Numbered from the stretch's first letter, positions 25,796 to 35,766 are shown. The stretch: 64,000 bases of DNA from Lactobacillus rodentium (GCF_003423665.1 NZ_BFBY01000003.1:62001-126000), one strand, 5' to 3'. Notes: generated by a model from the sequence alone, not told the origin. Program-made: numbers and translations.

Positions 25796-28435
25796 ATGGC
25801 AGATTTAGCCCCAAAATATGATCCTTCTGCTGTTGAAAAAGGCAGATATCAAAAATGGCTTGATGAAGATTTATTTAAACCTTCTGGTGATAAAAAAGCT
25901 CATCCCTATTCAATTGTTATCCCACCACCAAATGTAACTGGAAAATTACACTTGGGCCATGCATGGGATACTGCAATTCAAGATACATTGATTCGTTTAA
26001 AGAGAATGCAAGGTTATGATACATTGTACTTACCAGGAATGGATCATGCTGGAATTGCGACTCAAGCTAAAGTTGAAGCACGTTTACGTGAAGAAGGTAA
26101 GGATCGTCATGAATTAGGACGTGAAAAATTCTTAGAACAAGTTTGGGCTTGGAAAGATGAATATGCAAATATTATCAAGAGTCAATGGTCAAAACTTGGT
26201 TTATCACTTGATTATTCTCGTGAAAGATTTACCTTAGACGATGGTTTATCAAAGGCGGTTAAAAAGGTCTTTGTTCAACTTTATAATGAAGGATTAATTT
26301 ATCGTGGCCAATATATCATCAACTGGGATCCAAAATTGGAAACTGCTTTAAGTGATATCGAAGTTATTCACAAAGATGACAATGGTGCTTTCTATCATAT
26401 TAATTATCCTTTAGCTGATGGTTCAGGTAGCGTCGAAATTGCTACTACTCGTCCAGAAACTATGTTTGGAGATACTGCTGTTGCTGTTGCTCCCGGGGAT
26501 GAAAGATATAAGGATTTAATTGGAAAAGAATTAATCGTGCCAATCGTTGGCCGTCGTATTCCAATTATTGAAGATCAACATGTTGATCCAGAATTTGGTA
26601 CTGGACTTGTAAAAATTACCCCAGCACATGATCCTAATGACTTTGCTGTTGGTAACCGTCATAACTTAGAACGTATTAATGTTATGAATGATAACGGTAC
26701 AATGAACCAAGAAGCAGGTAAATACGAAGGTATGGATCGCTTTGAGGCACGTAAGGCATTAGTAGCTGATCTAAAAGAAGAAGGTTACTTAGTTAAAGAA
26801 GAACCCATCGTTCACTCCGTTGGTCACTCAGAACGTTCTGGTGTTCAAGTTGAACCAAGATTATCTACCCAATGGTTCGTGAAGATGAAACCATTAGCAG
26901 ATAAAGTTTTAGAAAACCAAGATAGCGAAGGAAAAGTAAACTTTGTTCCAGAAAGATTTGCTCATACTTTAGAACAATGGATGGAAAATGTTCACGACTG
27001 GGTAATTTCACGTCAATTATGGTGGGGACACCGGATTCCAGCTTGGTACAACAAGAAGACTGGCGAAATGGTTGTGCAAGAAGAAGCTCCCGAAGATATT
27101 GAAAACTGGGAACAAGATCCTGATGTTTTAGATACTTGGTTCTCAAGTGCTTTATGGCCATTTTCAACGATGGGTTGGCCAGACACTGATAGCGAAGACT
27201 TCAAGCGTTACTTCCCAACTAATGCCTTAGTAACTGGTTATGACATCATCTTCTTCTGGGTATCAAGAATGATTTTCCAAAGTTTACACTTTACTAAGGA
27301 AAAACCATTTGATGATGTTGTTTTACACGGTTTAATTCGTGATGAACAAGGACGTAAGATGTCTAAGTCATTAGGTAACGGAATTGACCCAATGGATGTC
27401 ATTGATAAATATGGTGCTGATGCACTACGTTGGTTCTTACTTAACGGTACAGCTCCTGGTCAAGATACTCGTTTCAGCTACACCAAGATGGATGCTGCAT
27501 GGAACTTCATTAACAAGATTTGGAATGCAAGTCGCTTCGTAATTATGAACTTACCAGATGATGCCAAACCAGCACACATGCCGGATACCTCAAAATTTGA
27601 CTTAGCTGATAGTTGGATCTTTGATCGTTTGAATCATACTGTATCTGAGGTAACTCGTTTATTTGATGAATACCAATTTGGTGAAGCAGGTAGAGAGTTG
27701 TATAACTTTATCTGGAATGATTTCTGTGACTGGTATATTGAAATTTCTAAAGTTGCTTTAAATGGTGATGATGAAGAATTAAAAGCACGTAAACAAGAAA
27801 ACTTGATTTGGATTTTAGACCAAATTTTACGTTTAATGCATCCAATTATGCCATTTGTAACTGAAAAACTTTGGTTATCAATGCCTCATGAAGGTGAAAG
27901 CATCATGGTAGCCGACTATCCTGTTACTCATCAAGAATTCGAAAATAAACAAGCTGATGAAGATATGGCTTTCTTAATTGAAATTATTAAATCTGTACGT
28001 AATATCCGCATGGAAGTTAATGCACCAATGTCTTCTTCAATTGATATCATGATTCAATTGGATAATGCGGAAAACAAGCATATCTTGGATGATAATATGG
28101 ATTATGTAAATAATTTCTTACATCCTAAGTCATTAGAAGTAGTTACTAAGATTGATGCACCAAAACTTGCTAAAAATGCGGTTGTTCCAGGAGCTCAAAT
28201 CTTTGTGCCATTAACTGAATTAGTTAATGTAGATGAAGAAATTGCTAAAATGGAAAAAGAAGAAAAGCACTTAGAAGATGAAGTAGCACGTGCTGAGAAG
28301 AAATTAGCTAATAAAGGCTTTGTGGACCATGCACCAGCAGCTGTAGTTGAAAAAGAACAAGCTAAGAAGGCTGATTATGAAAGTCAATTGGCTGGTGTTC
28401 GTCAACGTATTCAAGATTTGAAAGAAAGTAATTAA
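25796..28435 (+). CDS. valS: valyl-tRNA synthetase
   Basis: Class I synthetase of 879 residues that charges tRNA-Val. HIGH motif HLGH in [16 protein letters not shown] (near residue 52); KMSKS in [14 protein letters not shown] (near 524); CP1 editing domain between them ([29 protein letters not shown]). Anticodon-binding domain and the ValS-specific C-terminal coiled coil follow ([21 protein letters not shown]). GGAGG precedes the ATG. T-box controlled; folC overlaps its stop codon. Confidence 0.98.
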   Translation: MADLAPKYDPSAVEKGRYQKWLDEDLFKPSGDKKAHPYSIVIPPPNVTGKLHLGHAWDTAIQDTLIRLKRMQGYDTLYLPGMDHAGIATQAKVEARLREEGKDRHELGREKFLEQVWAWKDEYANIIKSQWSKLGLSLDYSRERFTLDDGLSKAVKKVFVQLYNEGLIYRGQYIINWDPKLETALSDIEVIHKDDNGAFYHINYPLADGSGSVEIATTRPETMFGDTAVAVAPGDERYKDLIGKELIVPIVGRRIPIIEDQHVDPEFGTGLVKITPAHDPNDFAVGNRHNLERINVMNDNGTMNQEAGKYEGMDRFEARKALVADLKEEGYLVKEEPIVHSVGHSERSGVQVEPRLSTQWFVKMKPLADKVLENQDSEGKVNFVPERFAHTLEQWMENVHDWVISRQLWWGHRIPAWYNKKTGEMVVQEEAPEDIENWEQDPDVLDTWFSSALWPFSTMGWPDTDSEDFKRYFPTNALVTGYDIIFFWVSRMIFQSLHFTKEKPFDDVVLHGLIRDEQGRKMSKSLGNGIDPMDVIDKYGADALRWFLLNGTAPGQDTRFSYTKMDAAWNFINKIWNASRFVIMNLPDDAKPAHMPDTSKFDLADSWIFDRLNHTVSEVTRLFDEYQFGEAGRELYNFIWNDFCDWYIEISKVALNGDDEELKARKQENLIWILDQILRLMHPIMPFVTEKLWLSMPHEGESIMVADYPVTHQEFENKQADEDMAFLIEIIKSVRNIRMEVNAPMSSSIDIMIQLDNAENKHILDDNMDYVNNFLHPKSLEVVTKIDAPKLAKNAVVPGAQIFVPLTELVNVDEEIAKMEKEEKHLEDEVARAEKKLANKGFVDHAPAAVVEKEQAKKADYESQLAGVRQRIQDLKESN

Positions 28436-29688
28436 TGAAAGTTGAAGAAGTAATTAGTAAAATTGAACATTTACCCAAATTGCATGAAAAGAATGATCTT
28501 TCTTATATCAAAAAAGTTTTAGCTTATTTAGGAAACCCCCAAGATAAGGTAAAAACAATTCATGTAACTGGGACAAATGGAAAGGGCTCTACTTCTTATT
28601 ACATTGCTAATCTTTTAAAAAAGGCCGGTAAGAGAACCGGCCTTTTTGTATCACCATATATTTCTAAGTTTAATGAACGCATTCAAATCAATTTAGATTT
28701 AATTAGTGATAAAGATTTAATAAAAGCTTATCAAGTTGTTACACGAGTAATTAATAAGATTAAAGAAACAGATGATACATTTTCATTAGTAACATTTGAA
28801 TTTGAAACTGTGATGGCGTTTTGGCTTTTTGCTGAAAAGCACTGTGATTATGCGGTAATTGAAGTTGGAATTGGTGGACAACATGATAAAACAAATGTTA
28901 TTACGCCAGAAGTAAGTGTTATAACTTCTATTGGCTTAGATCATGAAGATATTATTGGTCCAACAATTGAAGATATAGCCAAAGAAAAAAGTGGCATTAT
29001 CAAGAAAGGCCGCCCAGTAGTATTTGGGGAAATAGCTGCTAAGCCACTAAATATTTTAATTAATCAAGCTAAGCAGATGAGAGTAAGATATTTTGAATAT
29101 GAAAAAGATTATCAGATTATAATAGATAAAAAGATTAAGTTTACTAATTCTCAATATCAACTTAGTTTTAATCTGCGATCTCCGGTAGAGGCAATTGATA
29201 TGGGGATAGCAGTAGAAGTAATAACAATTTTAGGTTTACAGTTAAAACCTCAAGCTGTTGAACAAGCAATTAATGAAACTGTTATTCCAGGTCGCTATCA
29301 AATTATTAGTCGTCATCCTGAAATAATTTTAGATGGCGCGCATAATATTCAAGCAATTTCTAATTTAGTAGGCTTTGTTCGTGAACAACCTCATCATAAA
29401 CTCTATTACTTAATGGGAATGATGAAAGATAAAGATTTAGATCAAGTATTTACTCAATTTAGATTTGATGAAGAGATTGTTTTAACCCGTATTGATTATC
29501 CACGGGCTGCTGAGTTTGAAGATTTTCCTGAATTTATTAGAAATAGATCACAATTTATTGAAAATTATCAAGCAGCTTTTGATCGGGTAAAAGAGCAGCT
29601 AGGAGAAAATGATATTTTGATAGTAACTGGTTCATTTTATTTAGTGGGAGCAATTTTGAATTATTGGGAGAAAAAAGATGAGAGTTAA
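28435..29688 (+). CDS. folC: folylpolyglutamate synthase
   Basis: Mur-ligase-family enzyme, 417 residues, that adds glutamate to folates (and in some cases makes dihydrofolate). ATP loop HVTGTNGKGSTS near residue 41, then GLFVSPYISKFNERIQIN, the central EVGIGGQHDKTNVI and the C-terminal ILDGAHNIQAI. The start ATG overlaps the valS stop by one base, so both share the T-box transcript. The valS-folC order is common in Firmicutes. Confidence 0.93.
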   Translation: MKVEEVISKIEHLPKLHEKNDLSYIKKVLAYLGNPQDKVKTIHVTGTNGKGSTSYYIANLLKKAGKRTGLFVSPYISKFNERIQINLDLISDKDLIKAYQVVTRVINKIKETDDTFSLVTFEFETVMAFWLFAEKHCDYAVIEVGIGGQHDKTNVITPEVSVITSIGLDHEDIIGPTIEDIAKEKSGIIKKGRPVVFGEIAAKPLNILINQAKQMRVRYFEYEKDYQIIIDKKIKFTNSQYQLSFNLRSPVEAIDMGIAVEVITILGLQLKPQAVEQAINETVIPGRYQIISRHPEIILDGAHNIQAISNLVGFVREQPHHKLYYLMGMMKDKDLDQVFTQFRFDEEIVLTRIDYPRAAEFEDFPEFIRNRSQFIENYQAAFDRVKEQLGENDILIVTGSFYLVGAILNYWEKKDES

Positions 29689-30355
29689 GGGAGTTCCAAA
29701 TGAAATCAAAGGCTTAATTTTTGATATGGATGGTTTGCTTGTTAATTCTGAAAAACAATATTGGCAGGCAAATATTCAGGCAGCCCATGAATATGGACTA
29801 AAAATTCCAGAAGATTCATACCTCAAATTAATTGGGGCTAGTAATCAACAAATGGAGGATTTTTATCAAAAATATTTTCCTAATGAACGTGTAAGAGACG
29901 AATTTATTAAAAGAACTGATGATTTAGTTTGGCACTGGGCTGATGAAGGTAGAATCAAACTTCAACCTGGAGTTCAAGAAGCTTTAACTCTCTTTGATAA
30001 AGAGAAGTTAAAAATGGGGATTGCTTCTAGTAATTATCAGCAGGTGGTAGATAAATTTGTTTGGCTAACCGGTATTCGCCAATATTTTCGCTTTCGACTC
30101 AGTTATAAAGATGTTTTAGAAAATAAGTTAAAACCAAAGCCAGCACCTGATATTTATTTATTGGCACAGAAAAAATTGGATTTACCAAAAGAAAATTTAT
30201 TAGTTTTTGAAGATTCTAGCACAGGAGTAGCAGCGGCCAAAAACGCTGGCATTTCCTGTATCATGATTCCTGACCTTAAGCGACCAACCTCTAAAGATAG
30301 AGAATCTGCTTTAATTTGTAAAAATTTTAATGAATTTATAGAGCGAATTGAGTAA
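29678..30355 (+). CDS. HAD-superfamily hydrolase, beta-phosphoglucomutase-like
   Basis: 225 residues. HAD motif I is IFDMDGLLVNSE (nucleophile and acid Asp pair near residues 15-17), motif II is ASSN near 115, motif III is the Lys in KPKPAPDIYL near 151, and motif IV is VFEDSSTGVAAA near 172. A helical cap (residues 25-85) makes it a subfamily I phosphatase or phosphoglucomutase-like enzyme. Substrate unknown. It overlaps folC by 11 bases, with GGGAG upstream. Confidence 0.82.
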   Translation: MRVKGVPNEIKGLIFDMDGLLVNSEKQYWQANIQAAHEYGLKIPEDSYLKLIGASNQQMEDFYQKYFPNERVRDEFIKRTDDLVWHWADEGRIKLQPGVQEALTLFDKEKLKMGIASSNYQQVVDKFVWLTGIRQYFRFRLSYKDVLENKLKPKPAPDIYLLAQKKLDLPKENLLVFEDSSTGVAAAKNAGISCIMIPDLKRPTSKDRESALICKNFNEFIERIE

Positions 30356-30378
30356 TTTTGTCGTAATAAGGGATGGAG

Positions 30379-31008
30379 GTGTTTATAATCGAAAAACATA
30401 ATCGTCCTTATCCCTTACAAAGTGATAAAGAACTATTACTTAATTTAATTAAATATTTGCAGCAAGTTAAAATAATGAATTTTGCCCAATTACAAACTTG
30501 GTTAAGTAAATTGGAAATTTCTGATTTTAAGACATTATGGGAATTTGCAAGAAGTCAAAAGTGTTCTCCCCAGCTAGCACTTTATTTAGAATTAATTTTT
30601 AAACGTATTAAACAAGTAGAAACGGGTAAAATAGAAACTTTTTGTTCAAGTTCGCAACTTGGTTATTATCTATGTGATAAGTTATGTGGACAAGAACAGG
30701 AACAATTATTTGTAATTTTTTTAAATACAAAAAATAAAATTATTGCTGAAAAATTAATCTTTCAAGGAACTTTAAATAAGGCAATTGTACATCCACGTGA
30801 TATTTTTAGGTGGGCTGTTTTATATAATTGTGCAGGTTTTATTTTGGTACATAACCATCCTAGTGGTGATCCCACTCCTTCACAGCAAGATCTTGAAATT
30901 TCTAAGAAAATAAAGAATAGTAGTAAAATGATGGGATTAGAATTTATTGATCATTTTATTGTCACTGATAAGAATTATTTAAGTATGCGTGAAACAAATT
31001 TATTATAG
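30379..31008 (+). CDS. radC: RadC family JAB/MPN-domain protein
   Basis: About 209 residues. The C-terminal JAMM metal-binding motif HNHPSGDPTPSQQD near residue 158 is intact. The usual N-terminal helix-hairpin-helix part is short and divergent. GTG 30379 follows AAGGG at a spacing of six and is preferred; ATG 30373 lies directly on that site. Named for DNA repair, but its real role in bacteria is unsettled. It stands before mreB, as in many Gram-positive genomes. Confidence 0.88.
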   Translation: MFIIEKHNRPYPLQSDKELLLNLIKYLQQVKIMNFAQLQTWLSKLEISDFKTLWEFARSQKCSPQLALYLELIFKRIKQVETGKIETFCSSSQLGYYLCDKLCGQEQEQLFVIFLNTKNKIIAEKLIFQGTLNKAIVHPRDIFRWAVLYNCAGFILVHNHPSGDPTPSQQDLEISKKIKNSSKMMGLEFIDHFIVTDKNYLSMRETNLL

Positions 31009-31062
31009 ATTCTCTAAAGGTTTTTAAAAAATTTAAGCTAAGAGGTAAGTTTTACTATTGTA

Positions 31063-31071
31063 TGCTATAAT
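31063..31071 (+). promoter_or_regulatory. mreB extended -10 element
   Basis: TGCTATAAT with a perfect TATAAT (31066-31071) about 75 bases before the mreB start. Upstream -35 match is poor. Confidence 0.6.
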
Positions 31072-31145
31072 TACAAAGACTAAATACCGATAATTTAGCA
31101 ATTAAATAAGAAAACAAAAATTAACTAATTAAGGAGAGATCTAAC

Positions 31146-32147
31146 GTGTTTGGATTTGGAAGTAAGAATATTGGGATCGATTTAGGTACCGCCAATACTC
31201 TGGTTTACACTGAAGGAAAAGGAATTGTATTAAGAGAACCTTCTGTAGTAGCAAAAAATACTCAATCTGGAGAAGTTATTTCCGTTGGTTCTGAAGCAAA
31301 GGAAATGATCGGAAGAACTCCTGGTTCAATCAAAGCTATTCGTCCTATGAAGGATGGAGTAATTGCTGATTATGATACTACTGCAGCAATGCTTAAGTAT
31401 TTTATCGAAAAAACTGTAGGTAATTCAAAACCAGCAGCTATGATTTGTGTTCCTTCTGGTGTTACTGAAGTAGAAAAACGTGCGGTAATTGATGCGGCTC
31501 GTGTCGCTGGTGCTCGTGAAGCTTATGTAATTGAAGAACCTTTTGCAGCTGCTATTGGTGCTGGCCTTCCAGTTATGGATCCAACAGGTTCAATGGTTGT
31601 TGATATTGGTGGAGGAACTACTGATGTGGCTACAATTTCTCTAGGTGGAATTGTTTCATCTCGCTCTACACGCATGGCTGGTGATAAATTTAATAGTGCG
31701 ATTGCAGCTTATATTCACCAAAACTTTAATTTATTAATTGGTGAACGTACTGCAGAAGCGATCAAAATGCAAATTGGCTCTGCATCTGTTGAAAAAGCAG
31801 CAGAAATCGAATCAATGAATATTCGTGGCCGTGATCTTGTTACTGGATTACCAAAATCAATCGATATCAATGCAGTTGATGTAGCGAAGGCAATTCAAGA
31901 GGTTGTTCAAAGTATTATTGTTGCAATTAAAGAAACTCTTGAAGAAACTTCTCCAGAAATTGCAGCCGATGTCATTGACCATGGTATTGTCTTAACCGGT
32001 GGTGGTGCCTTATTAAAGAATCTTCCAGAAGTTATTTCAGATGCTACTAAAGTTCCTGTCTTTATTGCTCAAGACCCGCTTGATTGTGTTGCTATTGGTA
32101 CAGGTGAATCATTAAAAAACATTGAAGTAATGCGCAAAGTTAAGTAA
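31146..32147 (+). CDS. mreB: rod shape-determining protein MreB
   Basis: Bacterial actin, 333 residues, that guides lateral wall synthesis. GTG start after AAGGAGAG. Phosphate 1 loop [12 protein letters not shown] near residue 10, phosphate 2 [10 protein letters not shown] near 157, and the adenosine motif [10 protein letters not shown] near 288. Begins [10 protein letters not shown] with the amphipathic N terminus typical of MreB. First gene of mreBCD; RodA at the left edge of the window acts in the same complex. Confidence 0.97.
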   Translation: MFGFGSKNIGIDLGTANTLVYTEGKGIVLREPSVVAKNTQSGEVISVGSEAKEMIGRTPGSIKAIRPMKDGVIADYDTTAAMLKYFIEKTVGNSKPAAMICVPSGVTEVEKRAVIDAARVAGAREAYVIEEPFAAAIGAGLPVMDPTGSMVVDIGGGTTDVATISLGGIVSSRSTRMAGDKFNSAIAAYIHQNFNLLIGERTAEAIKMQIGSASVEKAAEIESMNIRGRDLVTGLPKSIDINAVDVAKAIQEVVQSIIVAIKETLEETSPEIAADVIDHGIVLTGGGALLKNLPEVISDATKVPVFIAQDPLDCVAIGTGESLKNIEVMRKVK

Positions 32148-32153
32148 TTAGGG

Positions 32154-32173
32154 GCCGGCGATTGCCGGCTTTT
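32154..32173 (+). terminator. short hairpin between mreB and mreC (weak terminator or processing site)
   Basis: GCCGGC, loop GATT, GCCGGC, then TTTTATTATT. Only six pairs and a broken T-tract, so read-through into mreC is expected. It may set the ratio of MreB to MreCD. Confidence 0.5.
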
Positions 32174-32194
32174 ATTATTAGGATAATTAAACAA

Positions 32195-33046
32195 ATGAAA
32201 AAATTTTTTGGAAATCGTAAAGTTCTTACAATTCTTCTTATTATTCTAGCCGTACTATGTATGCTTTCGGTTTCAGTCAGAATGAGAAATAATCGTAAAT
32301 CTCCTTTATTTGTACAACGACTTGGTAATGATACGATGGCTATTGTGAGTCAAGTAGTTGATTGGCCAATTCGCTTGGTCTCGGGAGGAGCCGATAGTGT
32401 AAGTCAATTAGTAGAGGCTGAAAATGAAAATGATCATTTAAAGCAAGAAATTACTAATCTTGCTCAAACAAAGGCTCGTAATAGTGCGCTAGAAGCGGAA
32501 AATCAACAATTAAAATCTGCTTTAAAACTTAAAGATACTCTTACTAACTATGACATTGTAGATGCCAGTGTAATTTCTCGAAGTCCGGATACTTGGTCAG
32601 ATCTATTAATCATTAATCGTGGTTCTCGATCAGGAATAAAGAAAAATATGCCTGTTATGTCTGGTGAAGGGGTGATAGGTCGAATAATTGAAGTTGATGC
32701 AACTAGTTCAAAAGTTGAGTTAATTACCTCAACAGATAAATCAGCTAACCGATTTTCAGTTGAGGCTGATTCGACAAAGGGTAAAAAAGTTCATGGAATT
32801 ATAACCGTTTTAAGTAAAAATCAACTTGCCTTTACTCAAGTAGTCGACTCAAGTAAGCTGAAGAAAGGTACTAAAGTTTATACTAGTGGTATGGGTGGTA
32901 ATTCTCCTAAAGGGTTACTCATCGGTTCTGTAACTAAAACAACGCGAGATAGTTTTGGCTTATCAGATGTCATTCAAGTTAAACCAGCCGGTAACTTAAA
33001 TGATCCTTCAGTGGTTAGTGTAATTAAGAGAAAGGGGGAAGAATAG
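32195..33046 (+). CDS. mreC: rod shape-determining protein MreC
   Basis: 283 residues from ATG 32195, 11 bases after AGGA (a TTG at 32162 lies in the intergenic hairpin). One N-terminal membrane segment near 10-30 (KVLTILLIILAVLCML), a coiled coil near 75-110 (ENDHLKQEITNLAQ), then two beta-barrel domains (VISRSPDTWSDLLIINRGSRSG). It links MreB inside with the wall synthases outside. Overlaps mreD by one base. Confidence 0.95.
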   Translation: MKKFFGNRKVLTILLIILAVLCMLSVSVRMRNNRKSPLFVQRLGNDTMAIVSQVVDWPIRLVSGGADSVSQLVEAENENDHLKQEITNLAQTKARNSALEAENQQLKSALKLKDTLTNYDIVDASVISRSPDTWSDLLIINRGSRSGIKKNMPVMSGEGVIGRIIEVDATSSKVELITSTDKSANRFSVEADSTKGKKVHGIITVLSKNQLAFTQVVDSSKLKKGTKVYTSGMGGNSPKGLLIGSVTKTTRDSFGLSDVIQVKPAGNLNDPSVVSVIKRKGEE

Positions 33047-33582
33047 TGGCTACATTACGCAAATGGTATGTTGGGATTGCACTATTTTTCGCTATGATTC
33101 TTGATGGTTCGTTGGCTTTAGCTTTTCAAAAAATATTTTATCATCCGACTTGGGGAACAGCTTGTTGGTTTACAGTTGTAGGAATTTGTTTAATAGCATT
33201 ATTTGATGACTTAAACAAAAATAATATTTGGTTAATTCTTGCAATTGGTGTACTTGCTGATGGTTATTATTTTGGATATTTTGGTATCTATACTGTAGCT
33301 TTTCCTTTGTTGTATTATATTTTGCAAAAATTGACCCGCTTTTTACCAGAGACTTTTTGGTTTCGGTTAATCGTATGTTTGCTTTCTTACTTATTTGTTT
33401 CAGTTTATGTTTTCTTTATTTATGCAATTATAGGAACTCAGCAAATCGGAATAAAGTCATTATTATTAAGTATCTTTCCCAGTTGGGTTGTTTGTGCAAT
33501 TATCTTTTTTATTACTTATGCCTTTTGGCAAAATTTGATTGGAAAATATCCATTTTTAGAAAATCAAAAAAATTATTTATAA
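33046..33582 (+). CDS. mreD: rod shape-determining protein MreD
   Basis: 178-residue membrane protein with about five hydrophobic segments. GTG start overlaps the mreC stop codon (TAGTG), with GGGGGAAG upstream. Sequence is variable in this family; identification rests on size, hydrophobic profile (MILDGSLALAFQKIF, DGYYFGYFGIYTVAFPLLYY) and its place after mreBC. Confidence 0.88.
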   Translation: MATLRKWYVGIALFFAMILDGSLALAFQKIFYHPTWGTACWFTVVGICLIALFDDLNKNNIWLILAIGVLADGYYFGYFGIYTVAFPLLYYILQKLTRFLPETFWFRLIVCLLSYLFVSVYVFFIYAIIGTQQIGIKSLLLSIFPSWVVCAIIFFITYAFWQNLIGKYPFLENQKNYL

Positions 33583-33583
33583 A

Positions 33584-33615
33584 AAAAGAGAAGGTCTTAA
33601 GACCTTCTCTTTTTT
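33584..33615. terminator. bidirectional terminator between mreD and the small minus-strand gene
   Basis: A perfect 14-pair palindrome: AAAAAGAGAAGGTC, TTAA loop, GACCTTCTCTTTTT. It serves mreD on the plus strand and the convergent 41-codon gene on the minus strand. Confidence 0.9.
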
Positions 33616-33739
33616 AATTCATAATATATGGAAGTGCAGCTGTAACAACACCAACTAAAGTAATGATAGCCATAATCCATGCCATCACGATTGTTAATTT
33701 TTGAAAACCTGATTTTTTCTTTTTCTTTCTTCTGCTCAT
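33614..33739 (-). CDS. 41-residue membrane peptide, DUF4044-like
   Basis: A short gene with a perfect AGGAGG seven bases upstream of its ATG and a shared terminator downstream. The product has a very basic N terminus (MSRRKKKKKSGFQK) followed by a single membrane segment (LTIVMAWIMAIITLVGVVT) and ALPYIMN. It resembles the small DUF4044 proteins found near mra/mre genes of lactobacilli, by memory only. Function unknown; likely a single-pass membrane peptide. It is the only minus-strand gene between 6400 and 59300. Confidence 0.8.
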   Translation of the reverse strand: MSRRKKKKKSGFQKLTIVMAWIMAIITLVGVVTAALPYIMN

Positions 33740-33844
33740 TAATGAACCTCCTGAATAGTTTTTATTCTAGCCCAGCAATTAAACTTTTGCAATTTTATAT
33801 TTTTAATTTTTAAAAGTAGGGTAAAATAATAGCTGGAGGAAATC

Positions 33845-34180
33845 ATGCAAATTATATGGATTTTTTTATTACCTGCTTTAGGTTTATTATTAAATGCTCT
33901 AATTGTAAGAGTGTTTCCAAAAGCTAAATTTAAAGGTTATGATGTATTACCTTTCTTTTTCATTCCAGCGTGTCAATTAATTACATCAATAAAACATAAG
34001 CCGTCTTTTTTACCTTATGGTTTTTTATTTTATTTTGTCCTTGTTCTAATAGTAACTATTAGAATTGCGGTCCAAAATAAAAATATTTCTATGAAAAAAA
34101 CATTACGTAGACTATGGAATTATTTAATTGCATGTTCGGTATTTTGGTATATTGGATTATTAATTGTGGTATTACTTTAA
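33845..34180 (+). CDS. DUF3397 family membrane protein
   Basis: 111 residues with about four hydrophobic segments (IIWIFLLPALGLLLNAL, LPYGFLFYFVLVLIVTI, YLIACSVFWYIGLLIVVLL). GGAGG precedes the ATG. DUF3397 proteins sit just upstream of mraZ in many Lactobacillales, and this one has the same place. No catalytic motif; role unknown. It has its own terminator, so it is not in the mraZ transcript. Confidence 0.8.
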   Translation: MQIIWIFLLPALGLLLNALIVRVFPKAKFKGYDVLPFFFIPACQLITSIKHKPSFLPYGFLFYFVLVLIVTIRIAVQNKNISMKKTLRRLWNYLIACSVFWYIGLLIVVLL

Positions 34181-34210
34181 TATTCCCCCACAAGTTAATT
34201 AAATTATGTG

Positions 34211-34247
34211 AGACTCTCTAGATAAGGATCTAGAGAGTCTTTTTTTG
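34211..34247 (+). terminator. terminator before the dcw cluster
   Basis: A perfect 13-pair stem: AGACTCTCTAGAT, AAGG loop, ATCTAGAGAGTCT, followed by seven T. Confidence 0.92.
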
Positions 34248-34306
34248 TTTTTTATAAATTAAAATTACTAATTAAATAACTATTTTTTAAAAAAATCGGA
34301 AACTGT

Positions 34307-34330
34307 GTGGTAGAAAGTGGGGATTTGTGG
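34307..34330 (+). promoter_or_regulatory. MraZ-box-like triple repeat upstream of mraZ
   Basis: GTGG occurs at 34307, 34317 and 34327, an exact 10-base period (one helical turn). TAAATT follows at 34331 as a possible -10. MraZ is known to repress its own operon through short direct repeats with 10-base spacing, so this is the likely autoregulatory operator. The spacing is seen directly; MraZ binding is inference. Confidence 0.68.
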
Positions 34331-34360
34331 TAAATTAGAATTTGGAAAGGGGGCTAGACC

Positions 34361-34792
34361 ATGTTCATGGGTGAATACCATCACAATCTTGACAGTAAAG
34401 GCCGATTAATTATACCGGCCAAATTTCGTGACGAGATTGGTGAAAAAGTTGTATTTACTCGTGGAATGGAAGGCTGTATTTTTGGTTATCCTTTACCAGA
34501 ATGGCAAAAAATTGAAGCTAAGTTAGCCAAACTTCCTCTGACAAAGAGAAGTGCGCGTAAGTTTACACGGCTTTTCTACTCAGGAGCGATGGAAACTGAA
34601 TTCGATAAGCAAGGACGTGTCAATCTGACCACGACACTTAAAGACCATGCTGACTTGATGAAAGAATGTGTGATTGTTGGTGTATCTGATCGAATCGAAA
34701 TTTGGTCAGCAGATCGGTGGGAAGATTTCGCCGATGATGCCAATGAGAACTATGACGACATCGCTGAAGACTTGGATGACATCGAGATTTAA
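34361..34792 (+). CDS. mraZ: transcriptional regulator MraZ
   Basis: 143 residues, two AbrB-like swapped-hairpin repeats: MFMGEYHHNLDSKGRLIIPAKFRD at the N terminus and GAMETEFDKQGRVNLTTTLKDHA near residue 76. First gene of the dcw cluster and a DNA-binding regulator of it. Ribosome binding site AAGGGGG. Spacing to rsmH is two bases. Confidence 0.97.
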   Translation: MFMGEYHHNLDSKGRLIIPAKFRDEIGEKVVFTRGMEGCIFGYPLPEWQKIEAKLAKLPLTKRSARKFTRLFYSGAMETEFDKQGRVNLTTTLKDHADLMKECVIVGVSDRIEIWSADRWEDFADDANENYDDIAEDLDDIEI

Positions 34793-34794
34793 TT

Positions 34795-35742
34795 ATGGAA
34801 TTCAAGCATTATAGTGTGCTTTTGCACGAAACAATTAGAAATTTAAATCTTAAAGAGAATGGTCTTTATGTAGATGCCACCTTTGGAGGTGGGGGTCATG
34901 CTCGATATCTCTTAAGTCAACTCAATAAGGGAACTTTAGTTGGATTTGATCAAGATGACTACGCGATAGAAGCAGCAAAGTTAAACTTTGCGGATTATAT
35001 GGCAGAAGGCAGTGAGCCGAGATTAAAACTTGTTCATGATAATTTCAGTCATTTGAAAGATGATCTAGTAAAGCTAGGTTTTTCAGATGGAATTGATGGA
35101 ATTTATTATGATTTAGGGGTTTCATCTCCGCAATTTGATCAACCTGAACGAGGGTTTTCATATCGTTTTGATGCAAGATTAGATATGAGGATGAACCGAG
35201 ATCAAGAATTAGATGCATATACTATTGTTAATACCTGGAGTCAAAAAGAATTAGCCGATATTCTTTTTAAGTATGGTGATGAAAAGTATTCTCGACAAAT
35301 AGCACGTAAGATTGTGGAAAAAAGACGGGAAAAACCTATTGTTACTACTTTTGACTTGGTAGAAATTATTAAAGAAGCAATTCCTGCATTTGCGAGAAGA
35401 AGTGGAGGTCATCCAGCAAAGAAAACTTTTCAAGCTATTAGAGTAGCAGTAAATAACGAGCTGGATGTCTTGAAAGAATCACTTGAAGAGGCAATTCAAT
35501 TGCTAAAACCAGGTGGTAGAATATGTGTCATTACTTTTCAATCTCATGAAGATAAAATCGTTAAGAATATATTTAAAAAATATTCCGAAGTGGAAATTCC
35601 GCGAGGAATGCCAATGGCACCTGCGGATGCCAAACCAACATTGCGACTTATAAGTCGTAAACCTATTGTGGCAGGTAGTGAAGAATTGAACGAAAATAAT
35701 CGCTCACACAGTGCCAAGTTGAGGGTTGCAGAAAAGTTATAG
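34795..35742 (+). CDS. rsmH: 16S rRNA (cytosine-1402-N4)-methyltransferase
   Basis: 315 residues, class I SAM methyltransferase. SAM loop VDATFGGGGHARYLL near residue 27, YDLGVSSPQFDQPERGFSYR near 103, and RICVITFQSHEDKIVK near 242. Modifies C1402 in the ribosomal P site. It keeps its usual dcw position between mraZ and ftsL. Confidence 0.97.
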   Translation: MEFKHYSVLLHETIRNLNLKENGLYVDATFGGGGHARYLLSQLNKGTLVGFDQDDYAIEAAKLNFADYMAEGSEPRLKLVHDNFSHLKDDLVKLGFSDGIDGIYYDLGVSSPQFDQPERGFSYRFDARLDMRMNRDQELDAYTIVNTWSQKELADILFKYGDEKYSRQIARKIVEKRREKPIVTTFDLVEIIKEAIPAFARRSGGHPAKKTFQAIRVAVNNELDVLKESLEEAIQLLKPGGRICVITFQSHEDKIVKNIFKKYSEVEIPRGMPMAPADAKPTLRLISRKPIVAGSEELNENNRSHSAKLRVAEKL

Positions 35743-35766
35743 AGTATTTATTCTAAGGAGAAAAGT

